Positions 8,848 to 17,636 of a DNA stretch of 64,000 nucleotides are shown here, piece after piece (the stretch's first letter is position 1; every line of letters starts with the position of its first letter). This DNA comes from G963674665 sp964609625 (lineage in GTDB: Bacteria > Desulfobacterota > Desulfovibrionia > Desulfovibrionales > Desulfovibrionaceae). The position numbers and the translations under genes were made by a program. The stretch is taken from contig CAZSRS010000004.1 in NCBI GenBank assembly GCA_964609625.1, forward strand, positions 62,001 through 126,000, written 5' to 3'. The notes under the pieces are model-generated. The model did not search any database, was not told the DNA's origin, and was given only the letters and a program-made list of their open reading frames with translations.

Positions 8848-9130
8848 CAAGTCCTACGTAGGATTGATTGCTTCACCATAACCAGTTCTTACACTTTGTG
8901 AGGGAGGAAGCCTATCGTTGGAGTGTATTGCCCCATACCGGCGAAATGAGTCGCCTCAGATGTAGGCACAACATCACTCCCCCCCGTGGGAACGGCAGTA
9001 AACGTCCAGGGGGCCAGCCGGATAACCGGCACATGACCAGGCAAATGATCCTAATCGGAAACACTCTCTAACAAACAACCAACCCTTCTTACCGTAAAGG
9101 CGGGGCCGCATTCGCGACCTCGCCTTTTTT
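8848..9130 (+). ncRNA. Structured non-coding RNA, class unknown
   Basis: This stretch lies between a good promoter and a strong intrinsic terminator and holds no credible ORF. A 14-position closing stem joins 8859-8872 with 9040-9053 (one mismatch). Inside it are consecutive hairpins: CTTACA/TGTGAG (8888-8902); a larger arm closed by GGAGTG (8920-8925) with CACTCC (8975-8980), containing GGCG/CGCC (8940-8955); CCCCC (within 8979-8985) with GGGGG (9009-9013); and GCCGG/CCGGC around a 4-base loop (9017-9030). The closed core is about 195 nt, the size of 6S RNA, but the multi-arm layout is not the 6S rod. I do not recognise RNase P, tmRNA or SRP RNA core motifs. The opposite-strand neighbours argue against a riboswitch leader. 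Confidence 0.6.
9096..9130 (+). terminator. Intrinsic terminator of the structured RNA
   Basis: AAGGCG (9097-9102) pairs with CGCCTT (9121-9126), extended inward by G-U and two G-C pairs (9103-9105 with 9118-9120), and is followed by a T run that ends at 9130. On the minus strand the flank is A/T-mixed, so termination is clearly oriented to the plus strand. Confidence 0.8.
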
Positions 9131-9320
9131 ATATGCATTGAACGCTGCTTCCGCACAAGCCTCGAACACCACCCAGTGGAATCTGCCAATGAAAATGGGA
9201 CACCCCATTTCCACAAGTACCGTAGATTTTTCCGGCCGCTCGGCTTGTTGATCCAGGCTGCTTCCGTCGCGCACGCCCGGTGCGCGTGAGCATTGTAATC
9301 CAACCCAGGGAGATAATGCC

Positions 9321-10145
9321 CTATCCCCAGCGCTCCCGTACATGCCTGAACAACCCTGGTATACGATCGTACTGGTGCACCACGTGCGCCGGAACGCCCG
9401 CGTCGTTGAGCACGTCACCGTCCTCGTCCAGCTCCGGGAGGGATTCCTTGTACCCCAGGGTGAGGATGGGGCCCGTGTTATCGTGCCAGAAGACATCACC
9501 CAATGTCTTTTCATACAGCAGCAGATTATGCACTGCTTGATCATAGCCGGCTGTTCCCGGTGCCGCTGCATGAGGCAGCAACCCCCCACAGAGCTTGTCC
9601 AGGTAGTCGAGCATCACACCGGGGCGCGCCACCGTGGTTCCCGAGCAGGAGATGGGTCGCCCTCCGTATCGTTCCATGATGCCGAGCAGGCGCTCCGCAC
9701 CGCAGTGGTGGGCCAGCCAGCGCCTCATGTACGGGCACTGTCCGATGCGCATGCGCCTGTCTTCGAGGGTGACATTGAGCCCCTCTTTCCAAGGGAAAGT
9801 GTGGAAGGGGCGCTGGAACACCACGTCGCGTACGTCGCTGCACAACACCCAGCCCGTATGGTTCAGGCTTCCTGCCCACTCTTGCGCCAGGAATTCACGG
9901 TACAGGAAATAGCGCCAGGCATTGTACGGCACATGGCCAAATTTCTGGGGGCGCTCGAAAGGGATCGTCTGGATGCCATGTTCCTGGATGCGCTCCACCC
10001 CTGTGCTGGTGGAGGTGATGAAAAGCACGCAACGGCAGGGCTCCCCACCGAGCGCCGCGCAAGCCTGCAGGGAGCGTGCGAAGGGGCGTACGTCCGCATA
10101 ATGCAGGCCGGCCGCGAGGCCCAGGATAAGATGTGTGTCTGGCAT
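9321..10145 (-). CDS. Putative GT-A-type glycosyltransferase-like protein
   Basis: The 274-residue soluble protein begins with a short beta-strand (THLILGLAAGLHYADVRPFARSL) followed by CVLFITSTS and contains WVLCSDVRDVVFQRP (around residues 99-113). A hydrophobic strand ending in D-x-x-D is typical of the metal-binding DXD region of GT-A folds. Later it has ISCSGTTVARPGVMLDYL and YDQAVHNLL, which resemble the acceptor and product-side motifs of such enzymes. The substrate cannot be predicted. It stands alone, with a weak ribosome-binding site (GAGGGC). Confidence 0.6.
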   Translation of the reverse strand: MPDTHLILGLAAGLHYADVRPFARSLQACAALGGEPCRCVLFITSTSTGVERIQEHGIQTIPFERPQKFGHVPYNAWRYFLYREFLAQEWAGSLNHTGWVLCSDVRDVVFQRPFHTFPWKEGLNVTLEDRRMRIGQCPYMRRWLAHHCGAERLLGIMERYGGRPISCSGTTVARPGVMLDYLDKLCGGLLPHAAAPGTAGYDQAVHNLLLYEKTLGDVFWHDNTGPILTLGYKESLPELDEDGDVLNDAGVPAHVVHQYDRIPGLFRHVRERWG

Positions 10146-10528
10146 GACGCTTCAGCCCTCGGTCGCGTGGTATCCTGGAGGCGGTCGCCGGTGCAAGCGC
10201 TTTTCATACGGCGAAAACCGCGTGACCATGGCGTTCCTCCATGCAAGGGGACTGAGCCGGAAATGATCAGCGGTTATCGTTTCCTCAACTCCCCACGGTA
10301 AGCAACGCACGACGCCATGGGCAAAACACTGTACAGGGAGCGGTGCCTTACAGTACTCTCTGCTGCCCTATGCTGATAAGACCTGCTTGTTGTGCAAATG
10401 TATACCTCCCAACTTCCGCTCAAAGAGGATTCCAGATGCACGCCGTCAACGGATTTCTTGATCATCGGCTTGACCAGCATGCCACACGCCGCGTATGATT
10501 TTGCAAAACCTTTCTCTGCGGAGCATCC
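10146..10528. other. Divergent intergenic region with malQ promoter
   Basis: These 383 bases lie between the starts of the glycosyltransferase-like gene and malQ. The malQ promoter at 10470-10499 is the only element I can support. The rest shows no ORF with a ribosome-binding site and no RNA fold that stands out. Confidence 0.55.
10470..10499 (+). promoter_or_regulatory. Sigma-70 promoter of malQ
   Basis: TTGACC (10470-10475) and TATGAT (10494-10499) are 18 bases apart. The predicted start near 10506 leaves a leader of about 23 bases that contains the GGAG ribosome-binding site. Confidence 0.65.
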
Positions 10529-12028
10529 ATGAACGTACGTGCGTGCGGCATTCTACTGCACATCAGCTCGTTGCCTTCGGAATACGGCATCGGCGACGTT
10601 GGCGCCTGGGCCTATCGCTTTGCCGAATACCTGGCGTACCTGGGCCAAACCTATTGGCAGATTTTGCCCCTCACGCCCACTGACCCGGCCTTGGGTAACT
10701 CCCCATACTCCAGTCCCAGCGCATTCGCCGGAAACCCCGTGTTCATCAGCCCCGAACTGCTGATCTCAGCCGGGTATCTGTCCCAGGGGGATATTCCCGG
10801 ATACTACCAACCAAACCCCAGACGGGCGCAATACGCCGACGCCTGGCATTACAGACGTGATCTTTTGCAGACCGCTTTTTCCCGTCACGGCTCGAGCCTT
10901 GACAGGGACGAGGAGTTCCGCAAATTCCTGGCGGAGAACAGAGTCTGGCTCGATGATTTCGCCCTCTTCGCCGTTCTCAAACGGCGCTTCAGTGGTGCCG
11001 TCTGGACCAGCTGGCCCGACGAGTACCGCGACCGCCACCCCGGCGCCCTGAACCGTATGCGCAACGAAGCCGCGGCCGAGCTGCTCTTCGTCAAGTTCGC
11101 CCAGTTCATCTTTTTCAGCCAGTGGAGGCAGCTCAAGGCGCATTGCAACGCCCTCGGCCTGAGCATCGTGGGCGACATGCCCATCTACGTCAATCTCGAC
11201 AGCGCGGATGTCTGGGCCAATCACGAGCTGTTCAGGCTCGGTCCGGGACGCAAGCCGGAAGTCGTGGCCGGCGTGCCTCCCGACTACTTCAGCAAGACCG
11301 GGCAACGCTGGGGCAATCCGGTCTACGACTGGGACGTGCTCAGGAAGCAGGACTACGCTTGGTGGCTGCAACGCATCGGTAACTCACTCAAGCTTTATGA
11401 CATCCTGCGGCTCGACCACTTCCGCGGTTTTTCCGCGTACTGGGCCGTGCCGGCTGGGGAAGAGACCGCCATCAACGGCAAATGGGTCGAGGGGCCGGGC
11501 GTGCATTTCTTCAATACCTTGATGCGTCGCTTTCCCAACATGCCCATCATCGCCGAGGACCTGGGCATGATCGACGCGGATGTTCGTGAACTCAAGAACC
11601 GCTTCGATTTTCCCGGCATGGTCATCCTGCAGTTCTGTTTCGGCGGCAACATCGCGGAGAATCCCTACTCCCCCCACAACCATGCCCGCAACGCCATCGT
11701 CTACACCGGCACGCACGACAACAACACCTTCAACGGCTGGTTCTGCAACGAGGCCTCGGACGACGACCGACGCCGGTTCCTGGAATACGCCGGCTGCCCA
11801 GGCAACTGCAAGGATCCACACCTCACGGCCGTCCGTCTGGCCCTCCAGAGCGTGGCCCATACCGCCATCACTCCCATGCAGGACATCCTCGGGCTTGGCC
11901 AGGACGCCCGCATGAACACCCCCTCCACCAGCGTCGGAAACTGGGAATGGCGGCTGCTGCCGGAAGAACTCGATCACCAACGCGCCAGACAATACCTCGA
12001 ACTCGCGCGCATGTACGGACGGCTATGA
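10529..12028 (+). CDS. malQ: 4-alpha-glucanotransferase (amylomaltase)
   Basis: The 499-residue GH77 enzyme moves alpha-1,4-glucan segments between chains during glycogen/maltodextrin turnover in the cytoplasm. Visible family features are ILLHISSLPSEYGIGDVG at the N-terminus, SPYSSPSAFAGNP, the catalytic nucleophile in ILRLDHFRGF, the acid/base region PIIAEDLG, and the third acidic residue in TGTHDNNT. The length is typical. GGAG precedes the ATG. It is followed after 28 bases by the HD-GYP gene on the same strand. Other glycogen genes (UGPase, glgB) are in this window at 40180-43603. Confidence 0.95.
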   Translation: MNVRACGILLHISSLPSEYGIGDVGAWAYRFAEYLAYLGQTYWQILPLTPTDPALGNSPYSSPSAFAGNPVFISPELLISAGYLSQGDIPGYYQPNPRRAQYADAWHYRRDLLQTAFSRHGSSLDRDEEFRKFLAENRVWLDDFALFAVLKRRFSGAVWTSWPDEYRDRHPGALNRMRNEAAAELLFVKFAQFIFFSQWRQLKAHCNALGLSIVGDMPIYVNLDSADVWANHELFRLGPGRKPEVVAGVPPDYFSKTGQRWGNPVYDWDVLRKQDYAWWLQRIGNSLKLYDILRLDHFRGFSAYWAVPAGEETAINGKWVEGPGVHFFNTLMRRFPNMPIIAEDLGMIDADVRELKNRFDFPGMVILQFCFGGNIAENPYSPHNHARNAIVYTGTHDNNTFNGWFCNEASDDDRRRFLEYAGCPGNCKDPHLTAVRLALQSVAHTAITPMQDILGLGQDARMNTPSTSVGNWEWRLLPEELDHQRARQYLELARMYGRL

Positions 12029-12056
12029 GAGACGCGCTGCCTTGCGCGGAATGACC

Positions 12057-14162
12057 ATGTCCAAAGATCACAAGCTCGATTTCATCCGCAAGGTCATACG
12101 TGACAAACTGAGCAAGAATGCATCGTTTCAACGCTATCATCTGAGCCGCTATGCCGAAATCGGCATGGCCCTCTCGGGCGAGGAGGACACGGCAAGACTC
12201 CTGGAAATGATCGTCTACGAGGCAAGGGAGCTCACCAACGCGGATGCCGGCACCCTGTACATGATCAACGAAGAAGGCACGCACCTGGATTTCGTGATCA
12301 TGCAGAACGACACCATGCGCACCTTTCTCGGGGGCGTGGCCGGAGACGCCATCACCCTGCCCCCGGTTCCCCTGTATGTCGACGGCGTGGAAAACCACGT
12401 CAACGTCTCCTCCCATGTGGCCCTTACCGGAGAAATCATCAACATCCCAGACGTCTATGAAAGCGATGCCTTTGATTTCTCAGGCACGCGTACCTATGAC
12501 AACAGCACCGGCTACCGCTCGAAATCCATGCTGGTCATCCCCATGCGCGACCATGAAAACGACATCATCGGCGTGCTCCAGCTGCTCAACGCCGTGCATG
12601 AGGTCACGCGCGAGACCATCGAGTTCAGCGACGAGTTCGTGCCCCTTGTCGCCTCGCTGGCTTCACAGGCCGCCGTGACTCTCACCAAGACGCGGCTCAT
12701 CACCAACCTCAAGGATCTCTTCTACGCCTTCATCCGCAGCATCACCGCGGCCATCGAGGAAAAATCCCGCTACACCGGCGGGCACGTGGCGCGCGTCAGC
12801 AAGATCGCCACCATGATCGCCGAGCAGATCAACCGCACCGAGCACGGCCGCTTTAAGGATGTCACCTTCTCGGATCAGGAACTCGAAGAACTCCGCCTCG
12901 CGGGCTGGCTCCACGACATCGGGAAGATCATCACACCCGAGTATATCGTGGACAAGTCCCGCAAGCTGCAGACCATCTACGACCGCCACGCGGAGGTGGA
13001 CACGCGCCTGCTCTACATCCAGAAGAGCCGCGAGGCCGAGTACCTGCGAGAAAAGCTGGATCGCGCCCTGCATGGGCAAACCGACTTCACCGATCTCGAC
13101 TCGGCCTGGAACAGGGAACGCGAAGTCATTCAGAAGGAGCGCGACTTTCTCCACGCCTGCAACAAACCCACCTTTCAGTCCTCCGCCGAAAGCCTGGCGT
13201 GGCTCGAGGGGATCGCTGCAAAGACGTACTCCCACGATGGAGAGGAGCGTCACTACCTCTCCCCGGATGAACTCGCTAACCTGCGGATCACTGATGGCAC
13301 CCTCACCGAGGAAGAACACCAGATCATCCGCAATCACGCCACCGTGACCTACAAGATGCTCTCCTCCCTCCCTTTTCCCAATGATCTCAAGCGCGTACCT
13401 GATTTCGCCTCCCAGCATCATGAAAAGCTCGACGGATCGGGCTATCCCTTCGGCCTCACGGCGCCCCTGCTCTCGCTCCAGGCCAGGATCATGGTCGTGG
13501 CCGACATCTTCGAGGCCCTCACCGCGCGGGATCGCCCGTACAAGGATGCCACCTCCCTGTCCGGGGCCGTCAAGATACTGGGGGAACTCAAGGCCCAAGG
13601 GCTCATCGACCCCGACGTGCACGATCTGGTGGTGGATTCCGGGCTCATCAGCAATTATGCCGCCCAGGAACTGGACCCCGAACAGGTGGACATTCCTCTG
13701 GACATGAAGTGCATCCTGCACAAGGAGGACCGCCTCAGCAACAGGCTCATGCAGCTGTTAGCCACACCACCGCAACGCCTTGCCAGCCAAGCCGACCGGC
13801 TCGTGCTCTTTGTGGACGACTCGGTCAACCATCGCATGCTGCTGCGGTATTATCTCAAGGGTTCGCCCTTCAACCTCGACCTGGCAGGAAGCGCCATCGA
13901 CGCCCTGGAACTGCTGGCAAGGCGCGGCCACCATGCCGTACTCGTGGACCTGGACATGCCACAGATGGACGGCTACCTCCTGGGCAGTTCCATCCGCCAA
14001 TGGGAGCGCCGGCACAAGCTGCCCGCGCGGATCCTCACGGCCATTGCCGCGCCCTTTCCTTCCACGGATGTCAAACGCCTGGACCAGGCCGGTTTCACCC
14101 ATGTCCTGAAACGACCCTTTGGAAAAAGAACCATTCTGGAGTTCCTGGAAAGCTTTTGCTGA
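12057..14162 (+). CDS. GAF-HD-GYP-REC protein (c-di-GMP phosphodiesterase type)
   Basis: The 701-residue cytoplasmic protein has a GAF domain (about residues 30-200), an HD-GYP domain (about 220-545) and a C-terminal receiver domain (about 580-700). HD-GYP motifs are present: GWLHDIGKI (about residue 284) and HHEKLDGSGYPFGL (about 454). A charged insertion of about 110 residues separates the HD motif from the GYP motif. The receiver has FVDDS, the phosphoacceptor in VDLDMPQMDG (about Asp631) and the conserved Lys in LKRPF. HD-GYP proteins hydrolyse c-di-GMP. A REC domain at the C-terminus rather than the N-terminus is unusual. The ATG at 12057 has GGA 6 bases upstream. Confidence 0.9.
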   Translation: MSKDHKLDFIRKVIRDKLSKNASFQRYHLSRYAEIGMALSGEEDTARLLEMIVYEARELTNADAGTLYMINEEGTHLDFVIMQNDTMRTFLGGVAGDAITLPPVPLYVDGVENHVNVSSHVALTGEIINIPDVYESDAFDFSGTRTYDNSTGYRSKSMLVIPMRDHENDIIGVLQLLNAVHEVTRETIEFSDEFVPLVASLASQAAVTLTKTRLITNLKDLFYAFIRSITAAIEEKSRYTGGHVARVSKIATMIAEQINRTEHGRFKDVTFSDQELEELRLAGWLHDIGKIITPEYIVDKSRKLQTIYDRHAEVDTRLLYIQKSREAEYLREKLDRALHGQTDFTDLDSAWNREREVIQKERDFLHACNKPTFQSSAESLAWLEGIAAKTYSHDGEERHYLSPDELANLRITDGTLTEEEHQIIRNHATVTYKMLSSLPFPNDLKRVPDFASQHHEKLDGSGYPFGLTAPLLSLQARIMVVADIFEALTARDRPYKDATSLSGAVKILGELKAQGLIDPDVHDLVVDSGLISNYAAQELDPEQVDIPLDMKCILHKEDRLSNRLMQLLATPPQRLASQADRLVLFVDDSVNHRMLLRYYLKGSPFNLDLAGSAIDALELLARRGHHAVLVDLDMPQMDGYLLGSSIRQWERRHKLPARILTAIAAPFPSTDVKRLDQAGFTHVLKRPFGKRTILEFLESFC

Positions 14163-14249
14163 TCCAGTGCCCCAGGCAGACACACCATGCAGGCCGGCGC
14201 CTTATTCCGCACCTCCGGCCCAACCATGAAAAACCTCGGCGAGATGCAA

Positions 14250-14543
14250 ATGGAACCACTGCTGGAACAGTGCATCATCTACGGCGGGAGCGGTACCCTG
14301 CTCCTGGTGCACGGCATACTTGCCCTGCGCCAGGGGCGTCTCGGCTTCGGCGGAAGACTGCTCCCCTCCATACCCAAAACCGGCCTGAACGCGACCAGCA
14401 ACCCCAACCGCTTCCGGGTACTGATCATCGTGTATCTCCTGTGCGGCTCCGGGTTGCTGGGCCTGGGGCTCCGCGCCCTGTACCACCACTACGCCGCGGG
14501 CGCCGCATCCACCAGCATCGATGCCGTGTTCAAGGGAATCTGA
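14250..14543 (+). CDS. Small membrane protein, unknown function
   Basis: The predicted product is 97 residues if it starts at 14250, or 118 from the ATG at 14187; neither start has a strong ribosome-binding site. It has two transmembrane segments (IIYGGSGTLLLVHGILAL and VLIIVYLLCGSGLLGLGL) joined by a basic loop, and a short polar tail. I recognise no family. It sits between the HD-GYP protein and the PilZ protein, so a link with c-di-GMP signalling or the cell envelope is only a guess from position. Confidence 0.55.
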   Translation: MEPLLEQCIIYGGSGTLLLVHGILALRQGRLGFGGRLLPSIPKTGLNATSNPNRFRVLIIVYLLCGSGLLGLGLRALYHHYAAGAASTSIDAVFKGI

Positions 14544-14570
14544 GCATTGATTTCAAACCGCCCGGCATGA

Positions 14571-14599
14571 TTGACAGTCTTCTTGTCCCGGGTCATACT
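14571..14599 (+). promoter_or_regulatory. Sigma-70 promoter of the PilZ gene
   Basis: A perfect TTGACA (14571-14576) is followed after 17 bases by CATACT (14594-14599). The predicted start is near 14606, about 44 bases before the GTG start of the PilZ gene. Confidence 0.7.
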
Positions 14600-14649
14600 T
14601 CCAGACATGCTACGGAGTCCTCTTCATCCGCCCGCACAATGGAGGCGAC

Positions 14650-15345
14650 GTGACGCTCAAGATAGACGCCCGCATGATCCAGCGCAGAGCCCAGGCCAAA
14701 CTGGCCGTAAATGTAGGCGACATGGCCCTGGTTGAACCCCAGGGCGTTGGGGAGCGCTTTAAATCCATCTTCCTGGGATGGGATTCTGGACGCTGCGTGA
14801 TCCTGCGTCTACCGGCCAAACTCGAACTACGCGACCACCTCTACAGCGGCAAGCCGGTCATCGTCCGGTTCCTGAACTGTGCGGGCGAAGTCTGTGGCTT
14901 CGAAAGCCTCATCCAGGGCATCACGTACAAACCCCAACAGCTCCTGCTCCTCGATTATCCGGAGTATGTGGAGGTCTTCAGCCTGCGCAAGGAGAATCGC
15001 GTGGATTGTTTTCTCCCGGCGACACTGCTGCTGGATGAACATGCCCTGGACGCCCACATCCTGAACATCTCCACGGGGGGGTGCCGCCTCGGCCTGCAGC
15101 AGGATACCGCCAGGAATCACCCGTTCACGCCTGACCAGAATCTCCGTTGCGAATTCCAGATGCTCGGTTTTGCGGAGAATCCCCACACGTTCAGTGGAGT
15201 GGTGCGTACCGTCAGCATGGCCAAGGACAAGTGTTTTCTCGGGCTGGAGTTCCTGGACATGCCGGAGCAGGTGCAACAACACATCCACCAATACGTCATG
15301 AACGTGAGCGAATACCTGGGGGATGTGTGTGTGAGTGACCTTTGA
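14650..15345 (+). CDS. PilZ-domain c-di-GMP receptor (YcgR-like)
   Basis: The 231-residue protein has a YcgR-type N-terminal domain (about residues 15-105) and a C-terminal PilZ domain. The c-di-GMP ligands are visible: RKENR near residue 113 (RxxxR) and NISTGG near residue 138 (D/NxSxxG). Such proteins slow the flagellar motor or alter surface behaviour when c-di-GMP is high. The start is GTG with GGAGG 4 bases upstream. It has its own promoter, and the neighbours are the HD-GYP protein upstream and a GGDEF protein convergent downstream, which together form a c-di-GMP block. Confidence 0.88.
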   Translation: MTLKIDARMIQRRAQAKLAVNVGDMALVEPQGVGERFKSIFLGWDSGRCVILRLPAKLELRDHLYSGKPVIVRFLNCAGEVCGFESLIQGITYKPQQLLLLDYPEYVEVFSLRKENRVDCFLPATLLLDEHALDAHILNISTGGCRLGLQQDTARNHPFTPDQNLRCEFQMLGFAENPHTFSGVVRTVSMAKDKCFLGLEFLDMPEQVQQHIHQYVMNVSEYLGDVCVSDL

Positions 15346-15378
15346 TACCACGTCGCGCTCTTCGGTCGCGACGTGGCA

Positions 15379-17460
15379 TCAGCCAGCCCGCAGCAATTCC
15401 ACCCGGTTGCGTCCCCGTTCCTTTGCCTTGTACAGAGCTGTGTCGGCGAGCTTGAGCAGACTTTGCAGGTTCTGCGTGGCATTGGCGTAGGCCACGACAC
15501 CGGCGCTGACCGTAATCCTGACCTCTGTTCCGGAGCCGTTCCGGATGGGCAGGGCCTCCATGCGACCGCGAACGCGCTCGGCAACCCGGCCGGCACCCTC
15601 CAGGTCTGTTTCGGGCAGCAGGGCCACGAATTCCTCGCCGCCAAAACGGGCGAGCAGGTCGTTTTGCCGCAGTTCCAGGCGTGCCTGCTCCACGAAAGTC
15701 ACCAACACCAGGTCGCCTGTGTCGTGACCGTGGGTGTCGTTGACGGCCTTGAACAGGTCGATGTCGAACATGATCAGACTGAAGGGGCGGTCATAGCGGC
15801 GGGAACGTTCCAACTCCCTTGCGGCAAGCTCCATGAAGTACCTGCGGTTGGAGGTGCGGGTGAGGCTGTCCGTGATGGCCATCTGGCGCAGTTGCTCCTC
15901 GGCCAGTTTACGGGCGGTGATGTCGCGGATGCTGGCCACGGCGCACCACTGCCCCCCGTAGTGCAGGGCGGCCACGGATATTTCCATCGGAAAGATGGAG
16001 CCGTCCTTACGCCTGGCCTGGAACTCGCTGGTCTTGCCCACTACCATTCCCCTGCCGGTAGCGGAAAATCTCTCCAGACCCCTTACCGCGGCGGTTCGAT
16101 CGCGCTCCTGGGCGATAAGTTCGTGCACTTCGCGGCCCATGGCCTCGGTCTCGGTATAGCCGAAAACGCGCTCGGCAGCCTGGCTCCAGAAGGATATCCT
16201 GCCCCAGCCGTCGATCATGATCACCGGGTCGAGCGAGGCGTTGCTCATGGCCCGGATGGTCTCCCCGCTCTCGCGCAGGGCTTGCTCCACCTTGTGGCGA
16301 ACCCCGATTTCCCGGGTGAGTTCGAGGTTCAGGCTGGAGAGTTCCAACGTGCGCTTCCGGACCGCGGCCTTGAGGCGGGCGTTGAAGAAGAACAACCAGC
16401 CGGCCAGCGTCGCCACCACAACCACGGCACTTCCGAGGATGACGAAGGTCCACCAGAGCCAGGGGTTGCCTTCCCCGGGATCGTAGACAAAGGCGCCCAG
16501 GTCCTTGGTTGGCTGTGCCAGGCCCAGTGCAGCGACGGTTTCGGCCATGAATTGCCAACGCCCCGGATTCATGTGCCCCAGGGGCACGATGTCCGGCATG
16601 ATCAACTGTTGGAGGTTGGCAGCCTCGTACTCCAGATGGTCCTGAGACTTCTCGGTGGGATATTTCTCCAGGATCAACCGGATGATCTCGCCGGGATGGC
16701 GCAAGGCATATTCCCAGCCGCGCAGGCTTGCCGCACGGAAGGCGGCCACGGCCTCCGGCCGCTTGCGCAGCATGCGCTCGCTGGTGAAAATGGTGTCGCC
16801 GTAGAAATCCACGCCATAGGTGCGCGGGCTGATGAGCGTGACAGGTATGCCGCGCTGTTGCATGAGGAACGGCGTGTTGGTGAGGTAGGCGGCCGTGGCG
16901 TCGATGCGGCCGTCAACGAGTTCCTCCGGGTCCCAGGTAAGCGGGGGCAGTGTGATGCTGTCTTCATCCACGCCTTCGTCGCGCAACATGGCCCAGAGAT
17001 CGACGCCCCCTTTTTTAGGGAGCATCACACGCTTGCCGATGAGGTCGTGGGGCGTGGCGATGCCACTGTCCGCCCTGGCCATGATCACGTTGGGCGAATG
17101 CTGCATGACCGCGGCCACGGCCACCAGAGGCTGCCCCTGCATGCGTCTGAGCAGGATATCCGGCCCGGCCACGCCGAAGTCGGCCCGGCCGTCGAGGACC
17201 GCCTGGATGAAGTCCATCTCGGCCTCGTACGGCAGCAGGGTAACGTCCAGGCCCGCCTCCTGGTAGAAGCCCTTTTCCTTGGCAGCGTAGAATCCCGCGA
17301 ACTGGAACTGGTTATGCCACTTGAGCTGCATGGTGACGGGCTCCAGGGATGCGCCCAGAGCCGGTCCAGAGAAAAGAGGCATGCCCAGGAACAGAAAGAG
17401 CAGTGACTCCAAGAGGCATCCGAGCCCCATAAGCCGACACATGCGACGGAAATGGTCCAT
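15379..17460 (-). CDS. Periplasmic-sensor PAS-GGDEF diguanylate cyclase
   Basis: The 693-residue protein starts with a signal segment, then an NMT1/THI5-type substrate-binding domain (about residues 40-330: MQLKWHNQFQFAGFYAAKEK, FGVAGPDILLRRMQG). One transmembrane helix (about 350-372) is followed by a short coiled coil, a PAS domain (about 400-515) and a GGDEF domain with FGGEEF near residue 608. The GGEEF signature is compatible with activity; it makes c-di-GMP from two GTP. The SBP-like domain resembles those that bind pyrimidines or thiamine precursors, so a small periplasmic ligand probably sets c-di-GMP output. It is convergent with the PilZ gene, 33 bases away. Confidence 0.9.
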   Translation of the reverse strand: MDHFRRMCRLMGLGCLLESLLFLFLGMPLFSGPALGASLEPVTMQLKWHNQFQFAGFYAAKEKGFYQEAGLDVTLLPYEAEMDFIQAVLDGRADFGVAGPDILLRRMQGQPLVAVAAVMQHSPNVIMARADSGIATPHDLIGKRVMLPKKGGVDLWAMLRDEGVDEDSITLPPLTWDPEELVDGRIDATAAYLTNTPFLMQQRGIPVTLISPRTYGVDFYGDTIFTSERMLRKRPEAVAAFRAASLRGWEYALRHPGEIIRLILEKYPTEKSQDHLEYEAANLQQLIMPDIVPLGHMNPGRWQFMAETVAALGLAQPTKDLGAFVYDPGEGNPWLWWTFVILGSAVVVVATLAGWLFFFNARLKAAVRKRTLELSSLNLELTREIGVRHKVEQALRESGETIRAMSNASLDPVIMIDGWGRISFWSQAAERVFGYTETEAMGREVHELIAQERDRTAAVRGLERFSATGRGMVVGKTSEFQARRKDGSIFPMEISVAALHYGGQWCAVASIRDITARKLAEEQLRQMAITDSLTRTSNRRYFMELAARELERSRRYDRPFSLIMFDIDLFKAVNDTHGHDTGDLVLVTFVEQARLELRQNDLLARFGGEEFVALLPETDLEGAGRVAERVRGRMEALPIRNGSGTEVRITVSAGVVAYANATQNLQSLLKLADTALYKAKERGRNRVELLRAG

Positions 17461-17579
17461 CCTGTGGTTCTCCCCCCCTGAGGATTCACCGGATATTCGG
17501 CCTCATTCACGATGCAACATGGCCAGGGTATTGTCAATTATGAATCACCCCAAGAGATGAAGGAAATACGTAAGGAACA

Positions 17580-17613
17580 CGCGGGAGAAAACCATGATTG
17601 GCTTTCTCCCGCG
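17580..17613 (-). terminator. Terminator-like hairpin of the frd-fum operon
   Basis: CGCGGGAGAAA (17580-17590) pairs with TTTCTCCCGCG (17603-17613) as an 11-bp perfect stem, starting 23 bases after the fumB stop. The downstream minus-strand flank is only moderately U-rich. Confidence 0.6.
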
Positions 17614-17636
17614 GACCCCGCCGTGCTTTCTCTTGG

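Noticed and set aside
8868..9071. Open frame of 67 codons inside the structured RNA
   Set aside because: It begins at TTG without a ribosome-binding site, its composition is not protein-like, and it crosses the stems and the closing helix that better explain the region.
12042..12056. Upstream TTG start for the HD-GYP protein
   Set aside because: The ribosome-binding site GGA is correctly spaced for the ATG at 12057, not for the TTG.
15373..17406. Very long open frame (677 codons) antisense to the GGDEF gene
   Set aside because: A GC-rich genome gives long antisense frames. The minus-strand protein has clear THI5/PAS/GGDEF motifs, while the plus-strand product has none and is rich in His, Gly and Arg.
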